Source of the DNA: CAZJHX01 sp964545715
GTDB lineage: Bacteria; Myxococcota_A; UBA9042; GCA-2863065
Reading direction: 5' to 3'
Assembly: GCA_964545715.1 (NCBI GenBank)
Contig: CAZJHX010000034.1
Span: 1-64,000, forward strand
DNA length: 64,000 nt
Below are positions 55,201 to 62,475 of the stretch, one piece after another (position 1 is the stretch's first letter; every line of letters starts with the position of its first letter). The position numbers and the translations under genes were made by a program. Under the pieces are notes generated by a model. It was not told the DNA's origin. It did no database searches and saw only the letters and a program-made list of their open reading frames with translations.

Positions 55201-56658
55201 GTCGGTCACGTACATCCCGGGCGCAGGCGGCGGCAGCTCGGTCGGCGCGGACACCGTCACCTGTCCCGCGCCGCTCGCGGTGGCCAGGCCACCGGCCGAG
55301 AACCCCGTCGCGTGAAACTGGATGGTCAACGCCGTCTCGCCACCGGCGCCGTCGTTCAACATCACGCCGTGCTTGCACCCACTCCACGTCCAGGTCTCGG
55401 CGGGGTCCAGCAGCGCGTTGTCATTGGTGTCGCCGTCCGCGAACTGCGGCCCTTCGTGACACCGAAAGATCCGCGGCGTCATCACCGCGGTTGCGCCGGT
55501 GTTGGCCAGCGAGACGCTGAACGTCGCCGCCCCCCCGTGCGCGACCACCTGGTCAGCCGGACTCACGGTCAGGTCCAGCTTGGGCGCCGGCCCGCTGAGG
55601 GCCCCCAGGGTCAGGTCACCGCGCAGGTCGATGTCCTCGTCCAGTGGCGTGCCCGTGATCGTGAGCGCCTGCGACTGCCAGGTGAACAGGCGCGCTGAGG
55701 TAAAGCGCGCCAGGGTGTCGATCGTGCCGTCCGCCGGCGACTTCACGGGCCAGAAGGTGATGGTCTCGGACTCATTGTCCGCCAGGTAGAAGTTGCCCGC
55801 GGCGTCGAAGCCGAAGCCGCCCAGCAGGTCCGGCTGATCGTCGCCGGCAACCGATCCGATCTGCCGTGCGTACAGAAACACGCTGATGTCGCCCGCCTGC
55901 GTGATGCGCACGAGCCGATCGGGCTCGCTGCCGCGCACGGCCACGATGAGATCCCCGTTGGGCGCCGCCGCCATGTACGGGGCCAGCTCCACAAAGCCGT
56001 CATCGGGCCCGATCGCCGCCAGGATCTGGTCCCCCGAAGCCAGCACGGACAGCGGATTCGACGCGCCCAGCGAATACCGCAGCACGGTCTCGGTGTCCTC
56101 GACGCCGAAGAAGAGATCGTCTCCGATGCGAACCAGTCCGGCCTCGACCAGCCCGGCGCCGCCGACCGCCGCCAGCTGCCCCGCCGTGGCCAGCACGCTG
56201 ACCCCGACTGTCGGACTCACCTGGATCTGCAACAGTCGCTCCTCACCGTCATCCAGCGCATAGAGCGTGTTGCCGTCCGCTGAGATCGCCAACTTCTCGA
56301 CGGCTGAGTTGGCCGACAAGCCGCCGGGCATGCCGGTCGGCGCGACCACGAGCGCCAGTCCCGTGCCGTCGGGCGCGACCCGGAAGATCGAGTGGGAGTA
56401 CTCCTCAGAGAAGAACAGGTCACCGTCGGGCGCCTGGACTATCCCAAACTCGCGCACGGCGACCTTATTGCCGCCATTTATCGCCAGAATGTCGTCGGCG
56501 GAGACCACCACGCCGTCGGTTCCCGGCGCGGGCGGCAGCGCCAGAATGCGCTCAAACTCGTCGTCAGCGACAAACACCGTCTGGGCCGCCAACAGGCTCG
56601 GCCACAAAACCAGCCCAACGACGACGCAACGCCCCACCAGCGCTCCAAATCGGCTCAC
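52237..56658 (-). CDS. Giant secreted repeat protein with TSP3 repeats and MYXO-CTERM-like tail
   Basis: 1,473 residues from a GTG with GAGGGGG upstream. A signal peptide (1-25) is followed by propeller-like repeats (DGDLFFSEEYSHSIFRVAPDG, cut here as successive NHL-like units) and internal beta-sandwich domains with TVNVTNTGDAPI. Then come Cys-rich modules (about 1,080-1,250) and thrombospondin type-3 calcium repeats (DTDGDGVSNEDEGLAGTDPD, etc.). The C-terminus has GCSC, a hydrophobic stretch and RWRRR, the MYXO-CTERM-type sorting signal that directs surface attachment. It heads an operon with the Cys-rich lipoprotein and the ILVBL-like enzyme. An adhesin or matrix role is inferred. Confidence 0.75.
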   Translation of the reverse strand: MSRFGALVGRCVVVGLVLWPSLLAAQTVFVADDEFERILALPPAPGTDGVVVSADDILAINGGNKVAVREFGIVQAPDGDLFFSEEYSHSIFRVAPDGTGLALVVAPTGMPGGLSANSAVEKLAISADGNTLYALDDGEERLLQIQVSPTVGVSVLATAGQLAAVGGAGLVEAGLVRIGDDLFFGVEDTETVLRYSLGASNPLSVLASGDQILAAIGPDDGFVELAPYMAAAPNGDLIVAVRGSEPDRLVRITQAGDISVFLYARQIGSVAGDDQPDLLGGFGFDAAGNFYLADNESETITFWPVKSPADGTIDTLARFTSARLFTWQSQALTITGTPLDEDIDLRGDLTLGALSGPAPKLDLTVSPADQVVAHGGAATFSVSLANTGATAVMTPRIFRCHEGPQFADGDTNDNALLDPAETWTWSGCKHGVMLNDGAGGETALTIQFHATGFSAGGLATASGAGQVTVSAPTELPPPAPGMYVTDNLLDADDSDVGRIFFIPSDFDISNPGASPPIVAVTTLDILGARANKGDVFLDMALSTPHRARFTDNGIDSDNAGNFYFSESRSDGIFKLPPDGPLVMLATRVEIAKAVNNDPTLTVETVDPELDNPGVSERGARPEKIGVGNDGFVYVGDIALESFYRVHTLTGEVTPLVLEVLDPERPEIPSFETLIKAQPDPPPSIDVDLRAGNPVTDGGIVFFGNDETAPKYARGELFSYDLETGGLAVVTRSVPCPNPPEGCLDVSPRVDGAGVLVIADLDGFMDVTPNGDVLTADSSTSLNTPVLRHRILRINPVDGADSVFLTAEDVMAVTGASDAIFAGGLGYDPDGNFYVTDDYSENIVRFPALDASLGTIDATAGEVVIDQDTLLIQIDGNAQGDVGYVGGFEFRPEILTNPELGIAVDPATQVVSYLATATVTVNVTNTGDAPIIDVALSASAPCADGEPTLQSGNVDGPAMDPSETWVYTCVYDEVETGFLVTFAVTATDLLGNPVDAPVCDPPDLLGCATAEVTVAPCTGQCDDGVFCNGAEGCDAETGCQPGADPCAADECPGACDEDTQACLPPTGDACADDGNACTDDVCDSEGACTHPANDLACDDGAACTTGDVCADGVCEGAPIDCSDLDGSCQLGACDETGACVAQPANAGGECDDSDACTVTDLCDDTGACAGAAVDCSELDSACTVGQCDAQTGECAAAVADEGGKCDDGDICTLNDICVDGTCAGQKDANCEDDPEDPEEPEDPEDPVEPDNPDTDGDGVSNEDEGLAGTDPDDADTDDDGLSDGDEINGKGPLEDEGWAATDPLDADSDDDGVSDGDEAKGTGPNENYGPTDPNDSDTDDDGLPDGLEVGVTERIPGGTSDGPAAIATSGTEEGQSFIADDDPATTTDPTAKDTDNGGLPDGDEDLNSDGRFASDGSEKDPNDPSDDVDPVEAAPESSGCSCKVATKGHTAPWWSWTLCLLILLRWRRRTLFVE

Positions 56659-56715
56659 AGACGCCCCCTCAAAACCAAAGCGAATATGGGGCGAGTCTAC
56701 ACGATCCCGGTGCTC

Positions 56716-57432
56716 TTAGAGCGCGGCCTTGGCAGCCTCGAAGTCGTCGTAACGCGTCGCTTTGTGCTCTTTCAGCCCGCCGCTCAGGAACACGTCGCCG
56801 TACCCGCTGACCGAATAGGAGTTGCCGTGCTTGGTTGTGACCGAGAAGTACTCGCGCTCACCGTCGGCGTTGAGGGTGCAGTCACCCTTCTCGTGCTTCC
56901 ACTTGCGAAAGTGGAAGTTCCAGCGGTCACACTCTCCGTCTTTGTAGATGTGAGTGCCGCCGGTGATGCAGGCCACGATCGTCTCGCCTTTGCGCACCGC
57001 CGAGTGACCGACGCCCACGAAGAGATCGTCGCCCTTGAACGCAAAGTTGTGGCCCGTGCCCGTGTCGTAGCGGCCGCGTCTGACGAAGACCATGATGTCG
57101 CACGGCGAGTCGAGCCTGAAGCGGGCCTTGCGCTCGGTCTCGCCGTTCCAGATCGTGATGTCGCCACCGTCGATGCGCCACGCCTCCCGCCGCTTGTTGG
57201 ACAGATTCACCACCCAGCTCCCATTCCAGCGTTTGGCCAGCGCGTCCATGTCAAAGCCGTCAAACGAGGGCGCCGCCCCCTCGGGCTTCGGCCGCTCCGC
57301 CGGTTCGTCGGCCGCACCCTCGCTCTTCTCGGCCGCCGCGGGCTTGTCCTCATCCGTTTTGGAAGCCGCCGGCTCGTCCTTTTTGCAGGCGCAGAACGTG
57401 AGCAGGCTGATGAGCAGCACGATTCGTGTCAT
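56716..57432 (-). CDS. Lipoprotein of unknown function
   Basis: 238 residues. Lipobox Cys16 (FCACKKDEP), then a Glu/Ala/Pro/Lys linker to about 58, then a domain of about 170 residues with many Trp, Gly and Lys, beta-rich (WRIDGGDITIWNGETER). I do not recognise it. The ATG overlaps the upstream YWTD-propeller stop as ATGA, so the two are coupled; the MYXO-CTERM gene begins 57 bases further on. Confidence 0.7.
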   Translation of the reverse strand: MTRIVLLISLLTFCACKKDEPAASKTDEDKPAAAEKSEGAADEPAERPKPEGAAPSFDGFDMDALAKRWNGSWVVNLSNKRREAWRIDGGDITIWNGETERKARFRLDSPCDIMVFVRRGRYDTGTGHNFAFKGDDLFVGVGHSAVRKGETIVACITGGTHIYKDGECDRWNFHFRKWKHEKGDCTLNADGEREYFSVTTKHGNSYSVSGYGDVFLSGGLKEHKATRYDDFEAAKAAL

Positions 57433-58343
57433 TGCAATGTTCCTTCGACAAGGGTGATGCCCCAGGGTCCGTCCAGGCCGTCGGCGAGCGTCTCGGACTC
57501 ATGGCTGCCCAGTGTCGCCTTGAGCACTTCCCCGGTCTCTGTGTCGGTCCAATAGAGGTGATCGCTCGTCAGCAGCAGGCCGTGCGGCTTGCCCAGATTC
57601 ACGTGCAGCACCTCGATCTGGCCGGACAGGTCCGTCGGCACGCGCTGGATGTTGGGGTTGTCCCGGTCGCACCAATAAAGATACTCGCCGGCCGCGTCGA
57701 GCTGCAGCCCGCGCACCCGCGTCAGACCGTCCACGAGGGGCTCCGGCTCCCCGAGCGGCTCCAGATTCAGCCGGTGAATCGTGGGACTCTTGAACTCAGT
57801 CCAGTAGACCCACTTCTGCTTGGGCCCAGCCTCCACGTAATACGGCTGGCCGATACCCGTCGCCAGGGTCTCGGCGTCACCAAGCGTAGCCAGCGCGGCG
57901 CGACTGAGGCTGCCCGCGTTGCGCTCGACCCAGTACAGCGTGCCGTCCGCCAGGTCGAGCCCGGCCGGCAAGCTGAGCTGATCCTTCTCCACAGCCACCT
58001 GGCCGCCGTTCAACCCCGCGCTGTTGATGGTGCCTTTGTCCGCATCAGACCAGATCACGCGATGCCCGTCGGGATCGAAGACGATGCCGCGCGGGTCGGC
58101 CAGGCCATCCGCCGCCGACAGCACGATCACCGTGTCGGCCGAGTCCAGATCGATCCGCTGAATCGTCGCCGCGTCCTTGTTGGTCCAATACACGTACCGC
58201 CCATCGGTGGCAGGCGCGGGCGCGGGCGTCGGCGCGTCGTCACCACAGCCCACTGGTAACGCCAACGCCGTTAGAAGGACCACAAATAACGATCCCTGCC
58301 CGCGGGGCGCTCGTATTGGTGTTGCCGGTGTAACCGCGCTCAC
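57429..58343 (-). CDS. YWTD-type beta-propeller lipoprotein
   Basis: 304 residues from a GTG start. Lipobox near Cys33 (GCGDDAP) with a Pro/Ala linker. Repeats of about 40 residues contain YVYWTNKDAATIQRID, RVIWSDADKG, LYWVERNAG, VYWTEFKSPTIHRLN, LYWCDRDNPNIQRV and LYWTDTETG. This is the LDL-receptor YWTD six-bladed propeller, which normally binds proteins or peptides on the surface. It is divergent from the DsbD-like selenoprotein candidate, with only about 50 bases between them. Confidence 0.85.
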   Translation of the reverse strand: MSAVTPATPIRAPRGQGSLFVVLLTALALPVGCGDDAPTPAPAPATDGRYVYWTNKDAATIQRIDLDSADTVIVLSAADGLADPRGIVFDPDGHRVIWSDADKGTINSAGLNGGQVAVEKDQLSLPAGLDLADGTLYWVERNAGSLSRAALATLGDAETLATGIGQPYYVEAGPKQKWVYWTEFKSPTIHRLNLEPLGEPEPLVDGLTRVRGLQLDAAGEYLYWCDRDNPNIQRVPTDLSGQIEVLHVNLGKPHGLLLTSDHLYWTDTETGEVLKATLGSHESETLADGLDGPWGITLVEGTLQ

Positions 58344-58393
58344 CCGTCAAACATATGCAGCCTCAGAACCGCCTGTCGAGGGCCCGGAGGAAC

Positions 58394-59665
58394 ATGGACA
58401 CTTTGCTGCTGACAATTCTAGGAGCCGCGTTCGCAGGCGGCCTGATCCTCAACGTCATGCCGTGCGTCTTGCCGGTGCTGACGATGAAGGTCTTTCACAT
58501 GATCGACACCGCCGACGCGTCGCCGCAAGAGAACCGCCTGCACGGGCTGGCCTACACCGGCGGCATTCTGCTGTCGATGATGGTGCTCGCCGTCCTCGTG
58601 ATCGCGCTGAAGGCCTCCGGTGAGCTGGTCTATCAAGGCATGCAGTTTCAAAACCCGGTCTTTGTGGGCGCCATCACCATCTTGATGTTTGTGCTGGGCC
58701 TCAACGCGCTGGGCGTGTTCGAGTTCACCGTCAGCGTCCAGCGCAGCGGCTCGGATGCGGACAGCGGCGGCTACAGCGGGTCCTTCTTCAACGGCATCAT
58801 CGCCACGATCATGGCCACGCCGTGCTCGGCGCCGTTCCTCGGGTCGGCCGCAGTCTACGCGTTTGCCGCCAACACGCCGGCGCTTCAGACCATCGGCATC
58901 TTTCTGATGATCGGGCTGGGGCTCGCCTCGCCGTTTCTGCTGGTCAGCTTCGTCCCGGCGCTGGGCCGCCGCCTGCCGCGCCCCGGGCCGTGGATGGAGA
59001 CCTTCAAGCACGTGATGGGCTTCTCCCTGCTGGGCGCCGCCGTCTGGCTGTATGGCGTCATGCTGGACCAGATCGCGCCCGCCGGCGCCAACATGTTCCT
59101 GGCGCTGCTGCTCGTCATCGGCATGGGCCTCTGGGCCGTCGACCGCTTCGGTGGCCTGCGCTACAGCGCCATGCGTCGCGTCCTGGTCCGCGTGGCCGTA
59201 TTCGTCACAATCGTCGGCTTCGGCGCGTCCTTCGTAGACTTCGAAAAGCCGGCCTCCGCCGCCGTTCCGGTGCCCGCCGAGACCGTGCTGACACAGGCCG
59301 CCGTCAAGTCCGGCAAGATCAACTGGGCCGCTTTCAACCCCGATACAGTGGCCGAGGTGCGCAAGTCCGGTCGCGTCATCTTCATGGACTTCACCGCCAA
59401 CTGGTGACTGACCTGCAAAACAAACGAGAAGGTCGTTCTCGAAACAAACACCGTCCGTACCGCGCTGACCGAAACCAACACCCTGCCCATGAAGGTCGAC
59501 CTGACCAACGAAGACGAGGTGAAAGAGCAGTGGCTGGCCGAGCTAAAGGTCGGCGGGCTGCCCGGATACGCCATCTACCTGCCCGACGGCACCATCGACG
59601 TGCTGCCCCAGGTCATCACCCCCGGTATGGTCGCCGAGCGCCTCAAGCAGGCCCAGGCACGCTGA
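58394..59665 (+). CDS. DsbD/ScsB-type disulfide reductase, probable selenoprotein (TGA at 59405-59407)
   Basis: 423 residues if TGA is decoded as selenocysteine at position 338. The N-terminal membrane part has about eight segments with the paired cysteines of the DsbD beta domain (VMPCVLP and ATPCSAP). The C-terminal thioredoxin domain reads DFTANW-TGA-LTCKTNE, where homologues have DFTADWCLTCK: the codon is at the nucleophilic Cys of the CxxC. Homology continues in the same frame to a stop at 59663-59665, with GGLPGYAIYLPDG in the thioredoxin cis-Pro region. DsbD proteins carry electrons from cytoplasmic thioredoxin to periplasmic partners. GGAGGA precedes the ATG. An unrecognised sequencing error or nonsense mutation is the alternative. 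Confidence 0.88.
59408..59441 (+). promoter_or_regulatory. Candidate bacterial SECIS element
   Basis: A hairpin with stem CGAGAA (59425-59430) and TTCTCG (59436-59441), six perfect pairs, with apical loop GGTCG at 59431-59435. The first loop G lies 23 bases after the TGA; bacterial SECIS elements normally have 16-37 bases and a G in the first two loop positions, often GGU. No bulged U like that of E. coli fdhF is visible, so structure is consistent but not conclusive. Confidence 0.7.
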
Positions 59666-59759
59666 TCCGACCGCCCGCGCGGGGGCCTTTCGTTTGCCCA
59701 CGCGCGTCCGCGTACGCTACCGTCTAAGTCGGAAGGACAAATGTGGACGGGGGTGGCGC

Positions 59760-60560
59760 GTGGCGCTTCGGCAGATAATCGGCGTGGGTTTCGCGGTCTT
59801 GATGGTCGGCAGCATTGCCGCGTGCTCCAGCGAGGGCGGCGGGTCCGGCGGCGGCACGGACGGCGCTGAGAACTGCGTCCCATTGGAGACGCTGTGCCTG
59901 GCCAACAACCTGTTCGTCTGCCAGCCCGGCGGCAAGGTCGAGTTCGTCAAGTCCTGCGGCGCGGGCGAGCAATGCGTCGACGGCACCTGCCTGTCCGGCG
60001 GCGACACGTCGGTTGGCGGCACCACGACGGGTGGCGACACCGGCACGACCGATGACGGCCACGGCGACCCCGGCGGCGATCCAGGCGCCGACCCAGGCGG
60101 CGACCCAGCCGGCGACCCCGGCGGCGACCCCCGCGGCGAGCCCGGCGGCGACCCCGACGCCGAGCCCGGCCCCCAACCCCCCGGCGATCCAGGCGGCGAT
60201 CCCGGTGGTGATCCGGGCGGCGACACCGGCGGCGACCCCACCGTCAGCGAAGGCGCCTGCAACAACGAGCAGGACCTGCCCAAGCTCAACCAGCCCAGCT
60301 GGCTGGAGCCCGTCCTCGACTGCGAGTTCCAATGCAGCATGAAGCCCAACTTCTTCGAGTGCATCGAAGAGTGCGTGGGCAAGATCTTCACCCCCGAGTG
60401 CTCCACGTGCGTCGCCGGCTGGATCGTCTGCATCGAGACGACCTGCCACGACCTGTGCGAGAACAACACGTCGTCGCCCAAGTGCCAGGACTGCCTCAAG
60501 GCGGAGTGCAACCCGCCCATGAAAGCGTGCTCCGGCATCGAGATTCAGCTGGGCGAATGA
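59760..60560 (+). CDS. Cys-rich lipoprotein with Gly-Asp-Pro repeat linker
   Basis: 266 residues from a GTG at 59760 with GGGGGTGG upstream. Lipobox Cys22. A short Cys-rich module (CVPLETLCLANNLFVCQPGG to CVDGTCLSGG) is followed by a Gly/Asp/Pro/Thr linker of about 80 residues (PGGDPGADPGGD type). A C-terminal Cys-rich helical domain follows with about 14 Cys (CEFQC, CIEECVGK, CSTCVAGWIVCIETTC). The C-terminal domain is similar in style to the tail of the protein at 62450-63778 (CLENCLIELFSPACMPCVVA). Its stop overlaps the next gene as ATGA. Confidence 0.75.
   Translation: MALRQIIGVGFAVLMVGSIAACSSEGGGSGGGTDGAENCVPLETLCLANNLFVCQPGGKVEFVKSCGAGEQCVDGTCLSGGDTSVGGTTTGGDTGTTDDGHGDPGGDPGADPGGDPAGDPGGDPRGEPGGDPDAEPGPQPPGDPGGDPGGDPGGDTGGDPTVSEGACNNEQDLPKLNQPSWLEPVLDCEFQCSMKPNFFECIEECVGKIFTPECSTCVAGWIVCIETTCHDLCENNTSSPKCQDCLKAECNPPMKACSGIEIQLGE
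60061..60240 (+). repeat. Gly-Asp-Pro coding repeats
   Basis: Imperfect tandem units of 9-12 bases (GGCGACCC/GGCGATCC) encode the GDPGG linker of the lipoprotein at 59760-60560. The period and codon-phase variation are those of a low-complexity linker, not a CRISPR array; such repeats are prone to length change. Confidence 0.6.
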
Positions 60561-61696
60561 TCCGAAGCCTCACAGCGCTGCTGGTGCTGGCGCTGGGATG
60601 CAGCGACGAGACCGCGCCGGCAGCTGAAGTCTGCGGGATCACCGACCGGTGCGAGCAGGCGCTGCTGGAGTCCGACATCCTCTGCCAGACCAGCCCCGAC
60701 GGCACCCCGTGCGGGCGCGACGGCAAGTGCCTGGCCGAGCGGTGTGACGGACACCAGGTGCTGATCACCGGCGGCCCGCTGTGGATGGGCTCGCCGCCGG
60801 GCGAAGGCGACCTGCACGAGCACCCGCTGCACATGCGCACCATCACGCCGTTTTTCATGGACCGCTACGAGGTGACCAACGCCCAGTTCGCCGCGTTCAT
60901 GAAGGCGGTCAACGGCGAGTGCATGGTGGAGGGCGAGCCCAAGCCCTGCATGTTTGACTGCACCAAATCGGGCATCAACTGCAACGCGGGCTACGTGGTC
61001 AATAACGACTGTACGGGCCGCGACGGGCAGCCCGGCAGCTGCGCGGCGCACCCGGTGGCCACGGTCAGCTGGTTTGGCGCCACCGCCTTTTGCGAGTGGG
61101 CCGGCAAACGCCTCCCGACCGACGCTGAGTGGAGCAGCGCGGCAAACGGACCGGGCGGCGAGATCTGGCGGCGCTTTCCCTGGAGCACCGGCTGCTCGCT
61201 GGGCTCTGGTCCGGCGGTACCTGAGCCGGCGTGCGCGACCGATCCGCTGTGCCCGACCAGCTTCAACCTGGCTATCGCGGGCTCGCTGGATGACGCCTCC
61301 CTGACCGCCTGCACGGGCCCGGAGGGCTTCGGCCCGGTGAGCAACTGCAAAGACAGCGACTGCCAGGACGGCTTCGCGAGCAGCGCCCCCATCGGCCACT
61401 TTGGCCAGGGCGCGTCGTTTGACGGCGTGCACGACCTGTCGGGCAACGTCTGGGAGTGGGTGGCGGACTGCTGGCACGACGTCGATCAGAGCGACGTGAT
61501 GCCTTTTGACGAGGCGCCGATCGACGGCAGCGTCTGGGACGAGGGCTGCGCGTATCCCGATCCCAACGGCGGCTTTCAGCGCGCGGTGCGTGGCGGCAGC
61601 TGGGCGTCTCCGGGGCGCCTGACCCGAGCCCGATCGCGCAAGATCGGCGCAAACGGCGCCACCGATATCGGCTTTCGCTGCGTCTCCGACTCATGA
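60557..61696 (+). CDS. FGE/sulfatase-modifying-factor-like lipoprotein without active-site Cys
   Basis: 379 residues, start overlapping the previous stop as ATGA. Lipobox Cys15, a short Cys-rich module, then the FGE fold with FMDRYEVTNAQFAAFM, HPVATVSWFGATAFCEWAGK, RLPTDAEWSSAANG, LSGNVWEWVADCWHD, RAVRGGSWASPGRLTRAR and IGFRC. Formylglycine-generating enzymes have cysteines in the GGSY/W loop region; none is present there, so copper-dependent formylglycine formation is improbable. It more likely belongs to the ligand-binding or non-catalytic SUMF branch. It is operonic with the small Cys-rich lipoproteins on both sides. Confidence 0.85.
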   Translation: MIRSLTALLVLALGCSDETAPAAEVCGITDRCEQALLESDILCQTSPDGTPCGRDGKCLAERCDGHQVLITGGPLWMGSPPGEGDLHEHPLHMRTITPFFMDRYEVTNAQFAAFMKAVNGECMVEGEPKPCMFDCTKSGINCNAGYVVNNDCTGRDGQPGSCAAHPVATVSWFGATAFCEWAGKRLPTDAEWSSAANGPGGEIWRRFPWSTGCSLGSGPAVPEPACATDPLCPTSFNLAIAGSLDDASLTACTGPEGFGPVSNCKDSDCQDGFASSAPIGHFGQGASFDGVHDLSGNVWEWVADCWHDVDQSDVMPFDEAPIDGSVWDEGCAYPDPNGGFQRAVRGGSWASPGRLTRARSRKIGANGATDIGFRCVSDS

Positions 61697-62475
61697 GAGC
61701 GGCGGCCACAGCCGTGCTGTGCTTGTCCGTCCTCGCGTGCTCGGGGGGCGCCGACACGCCGGACGCCGTCCCCGATGCGCCCAAAGAGCCGTCCCCGCCG
61801 CCCGCGTCCTGCCCCGCAACCGAGGAGCTGGACGAGACCTACGACAGCGACCTGGCCGCCATCGACCTGCAGACCGCCCCGGCAGAGCTGCCGCTGGATG
61901 CCCTGCCGGAGCTCGACCGCATGACCATCGCCTACATGCTGGAGCGCCCGGTCGGCGCCCTGGGTGACACGCTGAGCCGTGACGACCTGCTGGCGGGCGG
62001 CTTCATGGCGCGGGCGATCGTCGCCGGTTACGTCGGCCACCCGGACAAGCCGGACATGATCCTGGTGCGCCGGGGCCTGTCTCGCTACTACTACTGCTAC
62101 CGGGCGCCGCCCAAGACCCTGGAGCAGTTCATCGCCGAGCGCTTCGACTACACCGGTCAGCCGGCCGAGGCCATCCCGTCCGAGCCCAAGCTGGGCGATC
62201 GCCACGTCTACAAAGAGCTGGACGACATGATCTTCGTCGCCGAGACCGTGTTTGAAAACGAGATCGTCGAGACCGAGATGCTGCTGGGCGGCGGCCAGCG
62301 CGCGGACGACTGCTTCGACTTTTTTGCCTACGACAAGGCCGGAGATCTATCGAAGACGAGCACGTTTGCGGTCAACGAGGAGACGTCGGCCAGCATCGAC
62401 GTGCCAATCGCGTGCATGACCTGCCACTTCAAGGTGGGTACCTGCACCATCATCGAGCCCCATCTGGGAGACTGA
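61693..62475 (+). CDS. Lipoprotein with a C-terminal CxxCH motif
   Basis: 260 residues, start overlapping the FGE-like stop as ATGA. Lipobox Cys16 (LACSGG), an Asp/Pro-rich linker, and an unrecognised central domain with YYYCYRAPP. Near the C-terminus CMTCH (about 240-244) is a c-type haem-binding motif, but there is no clear distal Met ligand, so a structural or haem role is uncertain. The 3' end overlaps a convergent gene by 26 bases. Confidence 0.7.
   Translation: MRAAATAVLCLSVLACSGGADTPDAVPDAPKEPSPPPASCPATEELDETYDSDLAAIDLQTAPAELPLDALPELDRMTIAYMLERPVGALGDTLSRDDLLAGGFMARAIVAGYVGHPDKPDMILVRRGLSRYYYCYRAPPKTLEQFIAERFDYTGQPAEAIPSEPKLGDRHVYKELDDMIFVAETVFENEIVETEMLLGGGQRADDCFDFFAYDKAGDLSKTSTFAVNEETSASIDVPIACMTCHFKVGTCTIIEPHLGD

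Noticed and set aside
59674..59694. GC-rich patch followed by TTTCGTTT after the DsbD-like gene as a rho-independent terminator
   Set aside because: Only a three-pair stem can form around the GCGC, and the T tract is broken; not convincing.
60061..60240. Repeats as a CRISPR array
   Set aside because: Units are 9-12 bases, contiguous, in codon phase and encode a Gly-Asp-Pro linker.
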